This document shows, in pieces, positions 26,019-34,278 of a stretch of 64,000 nt of DNA. The stretch is taken from contig NZ_CP043342.1 in the NCBI RefSeq assembly GCF_003594935.2, positions 2,542,001-2,606,000 of the forward strand, written 5' to 3'. The translations under genes were made by a program, and so were the position numbers. Below the pieces are notes generated by a model that was not told where the DNA came from, made no database searches, and worked only from the letters and a program-made list of their open reading frames with translations. Numbering within the stretch: the stretch's first letter is position 1; the number at the start of each line of letters is the position of its first letter. Origin of the DNA: Enterobacter huaxiensis. GTDB lineage: Bacteria > Pseudomonadota > Gammaproteobacteria > Enterobacterales > Enterobacteriaceae.

Positions 26019-26951
26019 TCATCTTTGCCAGTAAAGCGGCGTGCCGAACCGCTCTACGTAATAGTCAATCACCGCCCTGACGTTAAGGGGCGGATGACGC
26101 GCGTTCGGGTAGATCGCCGCAATGGTCTGTGGCTCGGTGTTGATTCCGCATTCATGCTCCGGCAGGAGCGACACCAGCTCGCCGCTTTTTAGCCTTTCAC
26201 TCACCAGCCAGTCGGGGAACAGCACGATCCCCATTCCGCCCAGCGCGGCAATCAGCAGCGTTTCGGCGTTGTTGGAGGTCATCAGCGGCGCAACGGGATA
26301 GTGAACCCACGCCTCGCCCGGCCGACGCATCAGCCAGCGGTTAGGCCCGGACGATCCGCGGTAGACAAGGCAGCGGTGATGCGCAAAATCCTCCGGCGCC
26401 TCAGGCACGCCGTGCTTTTGCAAATAGGCCGGCGACGCCGCCAGATGATAAAACTGCTGCCCGAGCACCCGCGCGTGAAACGAGGAATCCGTCAGCGTGC
26501 CGATGCGAAACAGCACGTCGGCAGCATCCCGGTGCGGATCGATAAAGTCGTCGGTGAGCGTCAGCTCAATGTTGAGCCGCGGATAGCGCGCTGAAAGGCC
26601 GGCCAGCCCGGGAGCCACGTGCCGTTGTCCAAAAAAGACCGGGCAGTTAATTCGGATCAGGCCCGTGGGCTCCAGGGATCGCTCGTCCAGCTCCCGTCGC
26701 GCCTCCTCAAGGTTTCCCGCCATCGCCCGGGCATAGCGAATAAATAGATGCCCGCTTTCGGTCGGAATAACGGCACGCGTGTTGCGGTAAAAAAGCTGCT
26801 GGCCGAGCGCGTCCTCAAGCTGGTGGATCACGCGTGAAACCTGCGAAGCGGAGACCCCTTCCCGGCGCGCGACAACGGAGAAATTCTGCGCTTCATAAAC
26901 CTCAATGAAGATCAGCAGCGCGCGAATGCTAATGTTTCCGGCATCAATCAT
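26019..26951 (-). CDS. LysR-family regulator of adjacent DUF606 transporters
   Basis: A 310-residue LysR protein with winged helix-turn-helix IFIEVYEAQNFSVVARREGVSASQVSRVIHQLEDALG and a typical C-terminal co-inducer domain (FFGQRHVAPGLAGLSARYPRLNIEL). It is transcribed divergently from two small transporter genes 99 bases away. The long-spaced inverted repeat TAATGCA/TGCATTA begins at its start codon and is a good candidate site for self-repression and activation of the transporters. The inducer is unknown. Confidence 0.83.
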   Translation of the reverse strand: MIDAGNISIRALLIFIEVYEAQNFSVVARREGVSASQVSRVIHQLEDALGQQLFYRNTRAVIPTESGHLFIRYARAMAGNLEEARRELDERSLEPTGLIRINCPVFFGQRHVAPGLAGLSARYPRLNIELTLTDDFIDPHRDAADVLFRIGTLTDSSFHARVLGQQFYHLAASPAYLQKHGVPEAPEDFAHHRCLVYRGSSGPNRWLMRRPGEAWVHYPVAPLMTSNNAETLLIAALGGMGIVLFPDWLVSERLKSGELVSLLPEHECGINTEPQTIAAIYPNARHPPLNVRAVIDYYVERFGTPLYWQR

Positions 26952-26985
26952 TAATGCATATCCTGCACAGGTGTTTCCTGCATTA
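26952..26985. promoter_or_regulatory. Candidate LysR operator
   Basis: TAATGCA (26952) and TGCATTA (26979) form a perfect 7-bp inverted repeat, 20 bases apart, with an inner CCTG-CA-CAGG palindrome and two TNTCCTGCA direct repeats. The block abuts the start codon of the LysR gene and precedes the divergent transporter pair. Confidence 0.5.
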
Positions 26986-27050
26986 TGGCATTTTTCTCAT
27001 CGGTGGTAAGGCGTAATCTTCTCGGCCTGGAATAAGGGAGAAGAAGCACA

Positions 27051-27485
27051 ATGCAATTTTTTTTGATTTTACTGGTGATTGCCGGCGGGATGGGGCTGTC
27101 CGTTGAGGCTGGCCTGCTGGGGCCGCTGGGCGAACAGGTCGGGGATTTGTGGGCGACGTTCAGCATATTTGGCGTCGGAGCCGCACTGACGTTTCTGCTG
27201 ATGCTGTTTTTCAGCCCGCGCAACAGCCCGTCGTTTTTCGCGCAGCCGTCCTGGCAGCTGCTGGGCGGCGTGCTCGGACCGGTTTACGTGGTTATTCTGA
27301 CCATCGCCACGCCGGTCATCGGCATCGCCATGACGATGATCGGTATTCTGGCGGGACAGGTATTCAAAAGCCTGATCATCGACCACTACGGCCTGCTGGG
27401 TACACCGCACCGCAGGATCGATACGAAACGCATTATCGCGCTGGCGTTCATTATTGCCGCGCTTATTCTCGTGGCGCAGGGGTAA
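27051..27485 (+). CDS. DUF606/YdcZ-type DMT transporter, first of a pair
   Basis: A 144-residue protein with four to five hydrophobic helices, in the size range of the DUF606 (YdcZ) branch of the drug/metabolite transporter superfamily. Start MQFFLILLVIAGGMGLSVEAGLLG corresponds to helix 1. Paired DUF606 genes are common and probably form a heterodimeric transporter analogous to half-size DMT proteins. The stop is followed four bases later by the next gene. Substrate unknown; regulation presumably by the divergent LysR protein. Confidence 0.8.
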   Translation: MQFFLILLVIAGGMGLSVEAGLLGPLGEQVGDLWATFSIFGVGAALTFLLMLFFSPRNSPSFFAQPSWQLLGGVLGPVYVVILTIATPVIGIAMTMIGILAGQVFKSLIIDHYGLLGTPHRRIDTKRIIALAFIIAALILVAQG

Positions 27486-27489
27486 CGTT

Positions 27490-27948
27490 ATGACCGTCAT
27501 TATGATTATGTTAGCCGTTATCGGCGGCGCAACGCTGAGCGTCCAAGCCGCCATTAACGGACAGTTGGGCAGCCGCGTGGGCGTATTTAAAAGCGCGTTT
27601 CTCACCTTTTCCGTCGGCGCGCTGGTGACCGCCCTGCTCATTTTCTTCTTTGAGCCAAAACAGGCGGTCAGCCTGATGGACGTGCCGAAATGGCAGCTGC
27701 TTGGCGCGCTGTGCGGCGTGCCGTACATCGTCGTGATGGTGCTCGCCGTGCAGCGTATCGGCACGGCCGTCGCGACGGTGGCGGTTATCCTGGGCCAGCT
27801 GGCCATGAGCATGCTGATTGATAACTTTGGCTGGCTCAACAATGAAGCCATTCCGTTTTCAACGAGCCGCCTGGCTGCCGTCATCTGCCTGGGTATTGCC
27901 CTGTATTTTATTTACTCCAGCAATAAATCCCGCCCCGCCAGCGACTGA
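27490..27948 (+). CDS. DUF606/YdcZ-type DMT transporter, second of a pair
   Basis: A 152-residue paralogue of the upstream gene. Helix 1 contains LAVIGGATLSVQAAINGQLGSRVG, with the family feature N-G-x-L-G; later segments WQLLGALCGVPYIVVMVLAVQRIGTA and VAVILGQLAMSMLIDNFGWL align with the first protein's WQLLGGVLGPVYVVIL and GQVFKSLIIDHYGLL. ATG 27490 is chosen because it follows the upstream stop directly and begins at helix 1; the longer frame from 27454 would overlap the first gene. Its 3' end is one base from the convergent DUF3833 gene. Confidence 0.8.
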   Translation: MTVIMIMLAVIGGATLSVQAAINGQLGSRVGVFKSAFLTFSVGALVTALLIFFFEPKQAVSLMDVPKWQLLGALCGVPYIVVMVLAVQRIGTAVATVAVILGQLAMSMLIDNFGWLNNEAIPFSTSRLAAVICLGIALYFIYSSNKSRPASD

Positions 27949-27949
27949 A

Positions 27950-28477
27950 TCACGCTTTACGGGTAAAGAAGAGCGTCACCGTGGCGACGGTGACGCCAAA
28001 TTTCTTCATTTCGGTTTTATTAAACAGATGCGTTCCGTCCTGCAGGTACATCCAGTCGTCGAAGTGCAGCAGCCAGGTTTTACCGTCAGCCTTAACGTTC
28101 ATGCTGTAGCGCCAGTTGAAAGCGTTACCCGCCGCCTGGCCGGCGGCGACGCCTTCGATATCGCCAGCCGTCCCTTCATAGCGGTCTGCCGTCACGCGGC
28201 GGATGTGCCAGACGCGCTGCTGTTTTTCGCCATCGTCGTAGACAAAATGTTCGTTGAGGGTCAGCGTATCGCCAATGACATCGCCCGCGATTTCAACGTG
28301 AAAGCGGCGGATCTGCTTCCCGCTGCGATCCTGCACCATGCCCCACGCCTCGGTTTTCCCCTGGAAATAGGTGAAAATGTCCAGCTTCGGCTGCTGCTGA
28401 CGGTACTCCGTTACCTCCGTGCTGCATCCCGCCAGCAGCATCGTCAGGGCAAAAGCCGCGATCATAATTCGTTTCAT
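27950..28477 (-). CDS. DUF3833 lipoprotein, last gene of lipid operon
   Basis: A 175-residue lipoprotein: signal peptide MKRIMIAAFALTMLLAGC with the lipobox LAGC, Cys18. The mature part is a beta-rich DUF3833 domain (FQGKTEAWGMVQDRSGKQIRRFHVEIAGD, WLLHFDDWMYLQDGTHLFNKTEMKKFG), a lipocalin-like layout that may handle lipids. It ends an eight-gene run and overlaps the upstream gene by four bases. Function has not been shown to my knowledge; the role is inferred from neighbours. Confidence 0.8.
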   Translation of the reverse strand: MKRIMIAAFALTMLLAGCSTEVTEYRQQQPKLDIFTYFQGKTEAWGMVQDRSGKQIRRFHVEIAGDVIGDTLTLNEHFVYDDGEKQQRVWHIRRVTADRYEGTAGDIEGVAAGQAAGNAFNWRYSMNVKADGKTWLLHFDDWMYLQDGTHLFNKTEMKKFGVTVATVTLFFTRKA

Positions 28478-28995
28478 TGTTGACCTCCGATCAGCTGCTT
28501 ACGCAGTTCGGGATATTGGGTACGGGGATCGAGCCATATTGCCAGAAAACGCGTGCTGAACGCCGCTGGCTGCGGTGGCCCCAGTGGAGTAAAACCTGAC
28601 TGCGCGGGGGCGCGATACCAGAACTGCCCCTGCCTGTTCTTAAGCACAAACGCCAGCTGTGAACCCGTCGTGACGTTCGGCCAGAGCGTCCCCAGCATCC
28701 GAAGCCACGCTTCGCTCTGCGGCGCTTCCTGCAGAATGCCCTGCGCCCGCCATTGGTCGCGCGTTGCCTCAACCAGCTCCTCGCGGTCGATATCGCGCGC
28801 GTAGGTGATAAGCAGCGCTCGGTCTCCGTTTTCGCCGTCATAACGCCCGTCCGGCGTCAGCAGCTGCGAGGTGTAAACGGTAAAAGGCCCCCAGGTGAGC
28901 GTGGCGCTTCCCACTTTGCGCCAGCCGAGCCAGTCGGCAGCGTGGGCCGTAGAGGTAAACGCGGTAAGACAGATCATCAGCAGAACGGCTCTCAT
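28474..28995 (-). CDS. Chalcone-isomerase-like periplasmic protein
   Basis: A 173-residue protein with a Sec signal peptide (MRAVLLMICLTAFTSTAHA-AD) and a chalcone-isomerase-like core: WRKVGSATLTWGPFTVYTSQLLTPDGRY, ALLITYARDIDREELVEATRDQWRAQG. Bacterial proteins of this fold are not chalcone isomerases; plant relatives bind fatty acids, so a fatty-acid-binding role in the periplasm fits the operon. It overlaps both neighbours by four bases (ATGA-type junctions). Confidence 0.78.
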   Translation of the reverse strand: MRAVLLMICLTAFTSTAHAADWLGWRKVGSATLTWGPFTVYTSQLLTPDGRYDGENGDRALLITYARDIDREELVEATRDQWRAQGILQEAPQSEAWLRMLGTLWPNVTTGSQLAFVLKNRQGQFWYRAPAQSGFTPLGPPQPAAFSTRFLAIWLDPRTQYPELRKQLIGGQQ

Positions 28996-29477
28996 TGTTG
29001 CCTCCCCATCAGCAGGTGGAAAAACAGCATCAATACCAGCCAGCCCGGCGCCATCCAGCTGACGACGATAAAGGTCGGCTCCAGAAACTCAATCGCGCCC
29101 AGCCGTTCACCGATGAGGTAGGCCACCGGCCCGCCCACGGTTGCCAGCAGCGTTAACATCCAGCCCGGTAGCGTTGTGGTTCGCGTCAGCTGGGTCCAGA
29201 CGGTGGCAAACATCAGCCACAGCGCCACCATCCACAGGGGCATGAGGGACGCCCCCGTAAAGGCAATCAGCCCGGTCATTGCCCAGAGGGCGTCAAGCAG
29301 GCTGCCCGCGGCGGCAAGTAAAACGGCGTACAGCCTGTGCGCAGGCGACAGCATCAGGCAGGCCAGGATCGCCAGCGCGAGCCAGATGACCAGCCCCCGC
29401 TCGCGAAACAGCACCACCAGCGTCCAGTAGAGATCGAACGCGATGGCCAGCAGGAAAACCTGCCCATACTGTTTCAT
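28992..29477 (-). CDS. DUF2878 inner-membrane protein
   Basis: A 161-residue polytopic protein with about five to six hydrophobic helices beginning [24 protein letters not shown]. It belongs to DUF2878, a family found next to DUF1365 and cyclopropane-synthase-like genes. The start at 29477 is chosen because it overlaps the preceding stop by four bases, consistent with the other junctions in this operon; the longer frame to 29558 has no such support. Function unknown. Confidence 0.77.
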   Translation of the reverse strand: MKQYGQVFLLAIAFDLYWTLVVLFRERGLVIWLALAILACLMLSPAHRLYAVLLAAAGSLLDALWAMTGLIAFTGASLMPLWMVALWLMFATVWTQLTRTTTLPGWMLTLLATVGGPVAYLIGERLGAIEFLEPTFIVVSWMAPGWLVLMLFFHLLMGRQQ

Positions 29478-30694
29478 ACGCGTTCCGCAGTCAGCTGCAC
29501 CACGCTGATGGTGCGGGCGTTGAACCCGGCTTCGCAGTAGCCAAAGTAGTAGAGCCACATCCGGCGAAAGCGCTCATCAAACCCCAGCGTTTCAATCTCC
29601 TGCCAGGCGTGGACAAAGCGCTGCCGCCAGTGGGCCAGCGTGCGGGCGTAGTCTGGCCCCATATCAAAGAGGTTGCGCACGACAAAATCGGTATGGCGCG
29701 TCATCAGCTCGTTCATCGCGGTAATGCTCGGTAAAAAACCGCCGGGAAAAATGTAGCGCTGGATAAAATCGACGCTTTTGCTGTAGTCGCGGTAGCGCTG
29801 GTCCTGAATGGTGATGGCCTGAATCGCCATGCGTCCACCCGGGCGCAGACGCGCCTGGCAGGTGCGGAAGAACGTCGGGAGATAGTTCTGCCCCACCGCT
29901 TCAATCATCTCAATCGACACCAGCTTGTCGTACTGACCGGTGAGATCGCGATAGTCGCAGAGCAGCACCTCCACGCGGTCCTGCAGCCCGGCGCGAGCGA
30001 TCCGCTCCGTTGCCCAGAGATATTGCTCTTTTGAGAGCGTGGTGGTGGTTACTCTGCAGCCGTAATGGCGGGCGGCATACTCCGCCATCGCGCCCCAGCC
30101 GGTGCCGATTTCCAGCAGATGGTCCTCCGCGCTGAGCGCGAGCTGGTCGCACAGGCGCGCCATTTTTGCCTGCTGGGCCGACGTTAAATCCTGCTCCTCG
30201 GCGGTAAACAAGGCGCTGGAATAGAGCAGCTCCTTGTCCAGAAAATGGGCGTAAAAGGAGTTCCCCAGATCGTAATGGGCGGCGATATTGTCCCGCGCCT
30301 GCGCGCGCGAATTGCGTCGCATCCAGTGGCGCAGACGCTCAACCGGCCTACCGAACAGGCGAAAGCCGTTTTCCAGCCGTCCGAGCACGTCACCGTTGAG
30401 TGCCAGGAGCTGCAGAAGCGGCGTAAGCTGGGCGGTTTCCCACTCGCCGTCCATCCAGGCTTCGGATGCAGCAAGGCTACCGCCCGTTAAGACGCGCCAG
30501 TAAACCCCCGGCGTCAGGACCTGAACATCGGCGTGTAGCGCAGCGGAGGGGTCGCCAAACTGAAAGGTTTGTGCCCCTTCTCGCACGGTAAGCGATCCGC
30601 CTCGGATGCCGCTCAACAGGCGGAAAAGCAGCCAGCGCGCGACGCGAACGTTGCGCGGAATATCGGGTTCAAGCGCAAAGACGGGATCGGTCAT
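29474..30694 (-). CDS. Cyclopropane-fatty-acyl-phospholipid synthase-like methyltransferase
   Basis: A 406-residue SAM-dependent methyltransferase of the CFA synthase family. After an N-terminal domain come [25 protein letters not shown], the SAM motif [44 protein letters not shown] and [11 protein letters not shown], all hallmarks of CFA synthases acting on membrane phospholipid acyl chains. It is not the housekeeping cfa gene by context. Relatives in such operons methylate unsaturated acyl chains without necessarily closing a cyclopropane ring (for example the UfaM step of furan fatty acid synthesis). Overlaps both neighbours by four bases. Confidence 0.85.
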   Translation of the reverse strand: MTDPVFALEPDIPRNVRVARWLLFRLLSGIRGGSLTVREGAQTFQFGDPSAALHADVQVLTPGVYWRVLTGGSLAASEAWMDGEWETAQLTPLLQLLALNGDVLGRLENGFRLFGRPVERLRHWMRRNSRAQARDNIAAHYDLGNSFYAHFLDKELLYSSALFTAEEQDLTSAQQAKMARLCDQLALSAEDHLLEIGTGWGAMAEYAARHYGCRVTTTTLSKEQYLWATERIARAGLQDRVEVLLCDYRDLTGQYDKLVSIEMIEAVGQNYLPTFFRTCQARLRPGGRMAIQAITIQDQRYRDYSKSVDFIQRYIFPGGFLPSITAMNELMTRHTDFVVRNLFDMGPDYARTLAHWRQRFVHAWQEIETLGFDERFRRMWLYYFGYCEAGFNARTISVVQLTAERV

Positions 30695-31413
30695 GAGCGT
30701 TCACTCCTGCTGACGGGATGGTTATGCAACGGCACGCGCTTGAGCCACAGCCTTAGCGCCTGCCAGTAAATAGCGAAAACGGTTTTGAGCGTCATCAGCG
30801 GGATCCGCACCAGCATCCGCCTCAGCGACGCGCGCGTAAGCGGCTCCCGGCGAAGCGCCAGCGTGGCGTCAAACACCTTTTCGTCCTGATGGTTCTCAAT
30901 ATGCATGTTGAGGGTGTTATCCGGGCTGTTGAAGCGCCAGTGGTAAACCATCTCCATTGGGTTAAACGGCGAGACGTGGAACGCTTTTTCCGTTGGCTGC
31001 GCGTTCTGCCCGTTCACCGCGTAGTAATGCCGCTCGTTCCAGGGCGTATTGCGCACCTCGGCGAGCACCCAGCGCAGGCTCTCTGCCCGGTCATAGCAGT
31101 AGTAAAAATTGACCGGGTTGAAATGAAACCCGAAGTAGCGCAGCTGCGTCAGGAGCATCACGCGCCCGTCGGGACGCTCACCGGTCAGGCTCTCCAGACG
31201 ATCGAGCACGTTCTCCTTTAGCGGCGCGCCCAGCGGGTAATCCGCATCGTAAAACGAGGCGGCGGCAAACCGGTTGCGGCGCACGCCAGCGGCGGGCAGC
31301 GCGTCAAGCTCGTCGAGATCCAGCCAGGCCATGAAGACGGTGTAGGTAAAGTCGTGCGCTTTCGGCTGCAGCCGGCGGTGGCGCAGCGCGCCGTGATAGA
31401 GGCAGCTGTTCAT
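30691..31413 (-). CDS. DUF1365 protein
   Basis: A 240-residue DUF1365 protein: N-terminus [28 protein letters not shown], then [37 protein letters not shown] and [17 protein letters not shown]. The family nearly always accompanies a CFA-type methyltransferase and an FAD oxidoreductase; its chemistry is unknown. The start is placed at 31413, one base after the upstream stop, rather than the longer frame, because the family begins at this Met. The C-terminal helix ([20 protein letters not shown]) is amphipathic or membrane-associated. Confidence 0.83.
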   Translation of the reverse strand: MNSCLYHGALRHRRLQPKAHDFTYTVFMAWLDLDELDALPAAGVRRNRFAAASFYDADYPLGAPLKENVLDRLESLTGERPDGRVMLLTQLRYFGFHFNPVNFYYCYDRAESLRWVLAEVRNTPWNERHYYAVNGQNAQPTEKAFHVSPFNPMEMVYHWRFNSPDNTLNMHIENHQDEKVFDATLALRREPLTRASLRRMLVRIPLMTLKTVFAIYWQALRLWLKRVPLHNHPVSRSERS

Positions 31414-31414
31414 C

Positions 31415-32674
31415 TCAGTTGCCCTCCTCTGCCGCCAGACCGTGCACCACGTCCAGCGCGCTGCGCACGCCGTCCTCATGAAAACCGTTGTACCAGTACG
31501 CGCCGCAGAACCAGCTCCGGTTATGGCCGTTGATCTCCCCGCGCCGCGCCTGCGCGCGCCAGCTTTTCGGGTTAAACAGCGGGTGTTCATAGACAAAACG
31601 CTTCAGGACGAAACGTTCATCCACCGGCGTTTCCGGGTTCAGCGTGACGCAGAACAGCGGGCTTCCTGCGGGCAGCCCCTGCAGAATATTCATGTTATAG
31701 GTGACGCAGGCGCTGGCCCGATCCCGCTCGCTCAGCCTGTAGTTCCAGCTCGCCCAGGCGCGCTCGCGCGCCGGCAGCCAGCGTTTGTCGCTGTGCAACA
31801 CCACCTCGTTGCGCTGCCAGCCAATATCCCCCAGCACCTCACGTTCTGCGGGCGTCGGATCGTCCAGCATCGCCAGCGCCTGCCCGGAATGGCAGGCAAA
31901 GATCGCCCGATCGAAGGTGTGGCTGTCGTTGTCCAGCCGGATCGTGACGCCCCGCTCGTCGCGGCTCACCCCCTGCACGGGCGCGTTCAGGCGTAACGTT
32001 ACGCGGTTTCCGAGCTTGTCCAGCATCGCGCGGATGTACTCACGCGATCCGCCGGGCACGACGTACCACTGCGGGCGGTGCGTGACGTCCAGCAGGCCGT
32101 GATGCTCAAAGAAGCGCAGGAAAAGCGGAAGCGGAAAGCGCTTCATCTCCTGCAGCGACGAGGACCAGATGGCCGCCCCCATCGGCAGAATGTAGTGACG
32201 CGCGAAAAACGGCGTAAAACGATGCCGCTCCAGAAAGGTCTGCAGCGTAGCGTTCGGGTCAATCTCCTCCGTCAGCGCCTGTTTTGCCAGGCGATTGAAG
32301 CGCACGATCTCCTTCAGCAGCGTCCAGAACGCCGGATTGAAGATATTTCGCCGCTGAGCAAACAGCGACGTCAGGGTGTGTCCGTTGTACTCCAGCCCGG
32401 TTTTCGGGTTGTGCACCGAAAAGCTCATCTGCGTTTTCTGCCCGCTGATGCCTAACTCGCTCAGCAGGCCCATGAAGCGCGGATAGGTACGGTCGTTGTA
32501 GACGATAAAACCGGTGTCAATAGCGAAGGTTCCCTGCGGCGTGGAGACGTCTACCGTCGCGGTGTGTCCGCCCGGCGTGGCTCCGGCTTCAAACACGGTG
32601 ACCTGATGATGGCCGGCCAGCCGCCAGGCGCAGGTTAACCCGGCAATGCCGCTGCCGATAATGGCGATGTTCAT
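31415..32674 (-). CDS. FAD-dependent oxidoreductase (flavin amine-oxidase/desaturase-like)
   Basis: A 419-residue flavoprotein. The N-terminal dinucleotide motif [19 protein letters not shown] is followed by [16 protein letters not shown]; a second FAD contact lies near the middle ([17 protein letters not shown]). It resembles the amine-oxidase/phytoene-desaturase superfamily members that sit beside DUF1365 and CFA-like genes, and UfaD-type fatty-acid desaturases. It probably oxidises a methylated acyl chain. The four-base overlap with the SDR gene supports operon membership. Confidence 0.83.
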   Translation of the reverse strand: MNIAIIGSGIAGLTCAWRLAGHHQVTVFEAGATPGGHTATVDVSTPQGTFAIDTGFIVYNDRTYPRFMGLLSELGISGQKTQMSFSVHNPKTGLEYNGHTLTSLFAQRRNIFNPAFWTLLKEIVRFNRLAKQALTEEIDPNATLQTFLERHRFTPFFARHYILPMGAAIWSSSLQEMKRFPLPLFLRFFEHHGLLDVTHRPQWYVVPGGSREYIRAMLDKLGNRVTLRLNAPVQGVSRDERGVTIRLDNDSHTFDRAIFACHSGQALAMLDDPTPAEREVLGDIGWQRNEVVLHSDKRWLPARERAWASWNYRLSERDRASACVTYNMNILQGLPAGSPLFCVTLNPETPVDERFVLKRFVYEHPLFNPKSWRAQARRGEINGHNRSWFCGAYWYNGFHEDGVRSALDVVHGLAAEEGN

Positions 32675-33390
32675 GAGCGCACCATCCTGCGCAGGAGCGC
32701 ATTCTGAATAAAGGCCGGGAGTGCTGACAGCAGCCGCAAAATCAGGCCAAAACTGCCGGGAAAGGCGATGTGATTTTTTTCCTTCGCCAGACCGGAACGG
32801 ATCGCCTTCACGGCGTCGTCGACGCTCACCCTACCCGGCATGGCGAAATCATTTTTTTGGGTCAGCGGCGTGTCGACAAAGCCGGGTGAGACGACGGTCA
32901 CGCCGATCCCTTTCGGTTCCCAGTCGAGGCGCAGCGTCTCGGCAAACCAGGTTAAGGCGGCTTTCGACGCGCCGTAGGCTTCGGCTCGCGGGAAGTGCAG
33001 CCAGTGCGCCATCGAGCTGACGATGACCACGCGATTCCCCGCCGCCAGCTGCAGCTGCAGTGCGGCAAGACAGTTAACCGGGCCGAGGAAATTGGTGTTC
33101 ATTACCCTCTCCACCAGCGCGGCATCTACGTCGCCGTGGTTGAGGTATTCGCAGGTTCCGGCGCAGAGGATAACGACGTCGGCGTAGCACCCCGTCAGCG
33201 CCTGGCGACAGGCGTCCCTGTCCGTAATGTCGAACAGGCGAACCGTGACGTTCGGGCTGTGCTGGTGCAGGGCTTCAAGACGCGCCGGGTCACGCCCGCA
33301 GGCAATGACGTGATAGCCGTCATCCGCATAGGACCTCGCCAGCCCGGCGCCAATGCCGGAACTCGCGCCGGTAATCAGTACGGTTTTCAT
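32671..33390 (-). CDS. Short-chain dehydrogenase/reductase
   Basis: A 239-residue SDR: cofactor motif TGASSGIGAGLARSYA, the catalytic Ser in VIVSSMAHW, the YxxxK motif in AYGASKAALTWFAETLRL, and VVSPGFVDTPL. Arg/Asp pattern after the first beta strands suggests NADP(H) or NAD(H) but cannot be settled by eye. It is the second gene of the operon, overlapping both neighbours by four bases. Substrate is inferred to be lipid-derived. Confidence 0.85.
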   Translation of the reverse strand: MKTVLITGASSGIGAGLARSYADDGYHVIACGRDPARLEALHQHSPNVTVRLFDITDRDACRQALTGCYADVVILCAGTCEYLNHGDVDAALVERVMNTNFLGPVNCLAALQLQLAAGNRVVIVSSMAHWLHFPRAEAYGASKAALTWFAETLRLDWEPKGIGVTVVSPGFVDTPLTQKNDFAMPGRVSVDDAVKAIRSGLAKEKNHIAFPGSFGLILRLLSALPAFIQNALLRRMVRS

Positions 33391-33821
33391 GATTTCACCC
33401 TGCGCTTCACGCCGCGTACCGCCCAGCCGAGCACGGGAAGATGTTCATAGATCATCTCTCCAGCGTCGTAATAGTCCCGCTGGCGCACAATCAAATCGTT
33501 TTCCGTGTCCACCACGGAACAGCCCGGCAGCTCAAGCGGATCTCCCCCGGCAATGCGCGGATGCGACCAGTGCATCGTCCATGTGACGACAAAACGGCTG
33601 TCGCCACTCAGCGGGGGGTCGATGGAAAAGCGGCAGTTGTCCACGTTAGCCAGCAGATGGGTAAAGTAGCGCTGGAGCGCAAACAGCCCGTGATGCTCAC
33701 CGAAGGGATCGATAAGCGTGGCGTCAGGGTGGTAAAGCCCTGCCAGCGCCGACGGTGGCTGGGCATCCAGCGCGGCGTAGTAATCAAAAAACCGACTGAC
33801 GACGGAGGGCAACATGCTCAT
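33387..33821 (-). CDS. SnoaL/NTF2-like protein, first gene of lipid operon
   Basis: A 144-residue NTF2-like cone-fold protein: FFDYYAALDAQPPSALAGLYHPDATLIDPFGEHHGLFALQRYFTHLL, then WTMHWSHPRIAGG. Such domains bind small hydrophobic ligands or act as isomerases or hydratases; no clear catalytic assignment is possible. It is the promoter-proximal gene of the eight-gene operon, overlaps the SDR gene by four bases, and has a GGATG ribosome-binding site before ATG 33821. In other proteobacteria this operon often follows an ECF sigma factor and ChrR; neither is present here. Confidence 0.78.
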   Translation of the reverse strand: MSMLPSVVSRFFDYYAALDAQPPSALAGLYHPDATLIDPFGEHHGLFALQRYFTHLLANVDNCRFSIDPPLSGDSRFVVTWTMHWSHPRIAGGDPLELPGCSVVDTENDLIVRQRDYYDAGEMIYEHLPVLGWAVRGVKRRVKS

Positions 33822-33899
33822 GGGTCACATCCTGGCTGTAAACAACGTGGCGTAATCGCATAATTAAAACTTACACAATCACCGTTATTTGTCCAAATT

Positions 33900-33928
33900 T
33901 GTTGGTGAATATATTTTTTTAACCAACA
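33900..33928. promoter_or_regulatory. Long-spaced inverted repeat upstream of the lipid operon
   Basis: TGTTGGT and ACCAACA form a 7-bp inverted repeat with an AT-rich 15-base spacer, about 80 bases upstream of the operon start and 150 bases upstream of the divergent hypothetical gene. It is a candidate regulator site for either side; the rest of the 33822-34079 gap shows no recognised element. Confidence 0.35.
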
Positions 33929-34079
33929 TTTACATAGGGTTAAAAATCACAACAAAAGCCATTTTTGAGATCGGGATGAGTTCCCGTGCCCGGCAGCTGC
34001 TGATTTTAAGGAAAACCTTAAGGCAAACTCGCCGTTTATCCTCCAGGCTTATCCTTTTTATTCATAAGGATGCTTCGCA

Positions 34080-34277
34080 ATGAGACGTTTCTTTCTCTCC
34101 CTCTTTTCAAGCCCGGAATCTTTGCTTCAGGTGATGACGCAGCAGGAGATCATTGAAGCCGTTGAGGACGGGGACCGCATTATTATCGATCAGGACGGAA
34201 ACGCCTCGGTGAACTACAAAAGCAATGAGGTTCGCCAGGATTTTCTGCGCCACGTCACTGCGCTGAAGAGGGCGTGA
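34080..34277 (+). CDS. Hypothetical small protein
   Basis: A 65-residue protein: an N-terminal hydrophobic/basic stretch MRRFFLSLFSSPESLLQ, then an acidic segment MTQQEIIEAVEDGDRIIIDQDGNASVNY and a basic tail. A ribosome-binding site AAGGAT lies at good spacing, and the gene ends two bases before the following gene's ATG, so the two are co-transcribed. I do not recognise a family. The coding call rests on spacing, ribosome-binding site and ordered composition. Confidence 0.6.
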   Translation: MRRFFLSLFSSPESLLQVMTQQEIIEAVEDGDRIIIDQDGNASVNYKSNEVRQDFLRHVTALKRA

Positions 34278-34278
34278 T

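Noticed and set aside
29474-30694. Housekeeping cfa gene
   Set aside because: The protein belongs to the CFA family, but its operon of DUF1365, FAD oxidoreductase and SDR genes is not the cfa locus of enterobacteria.
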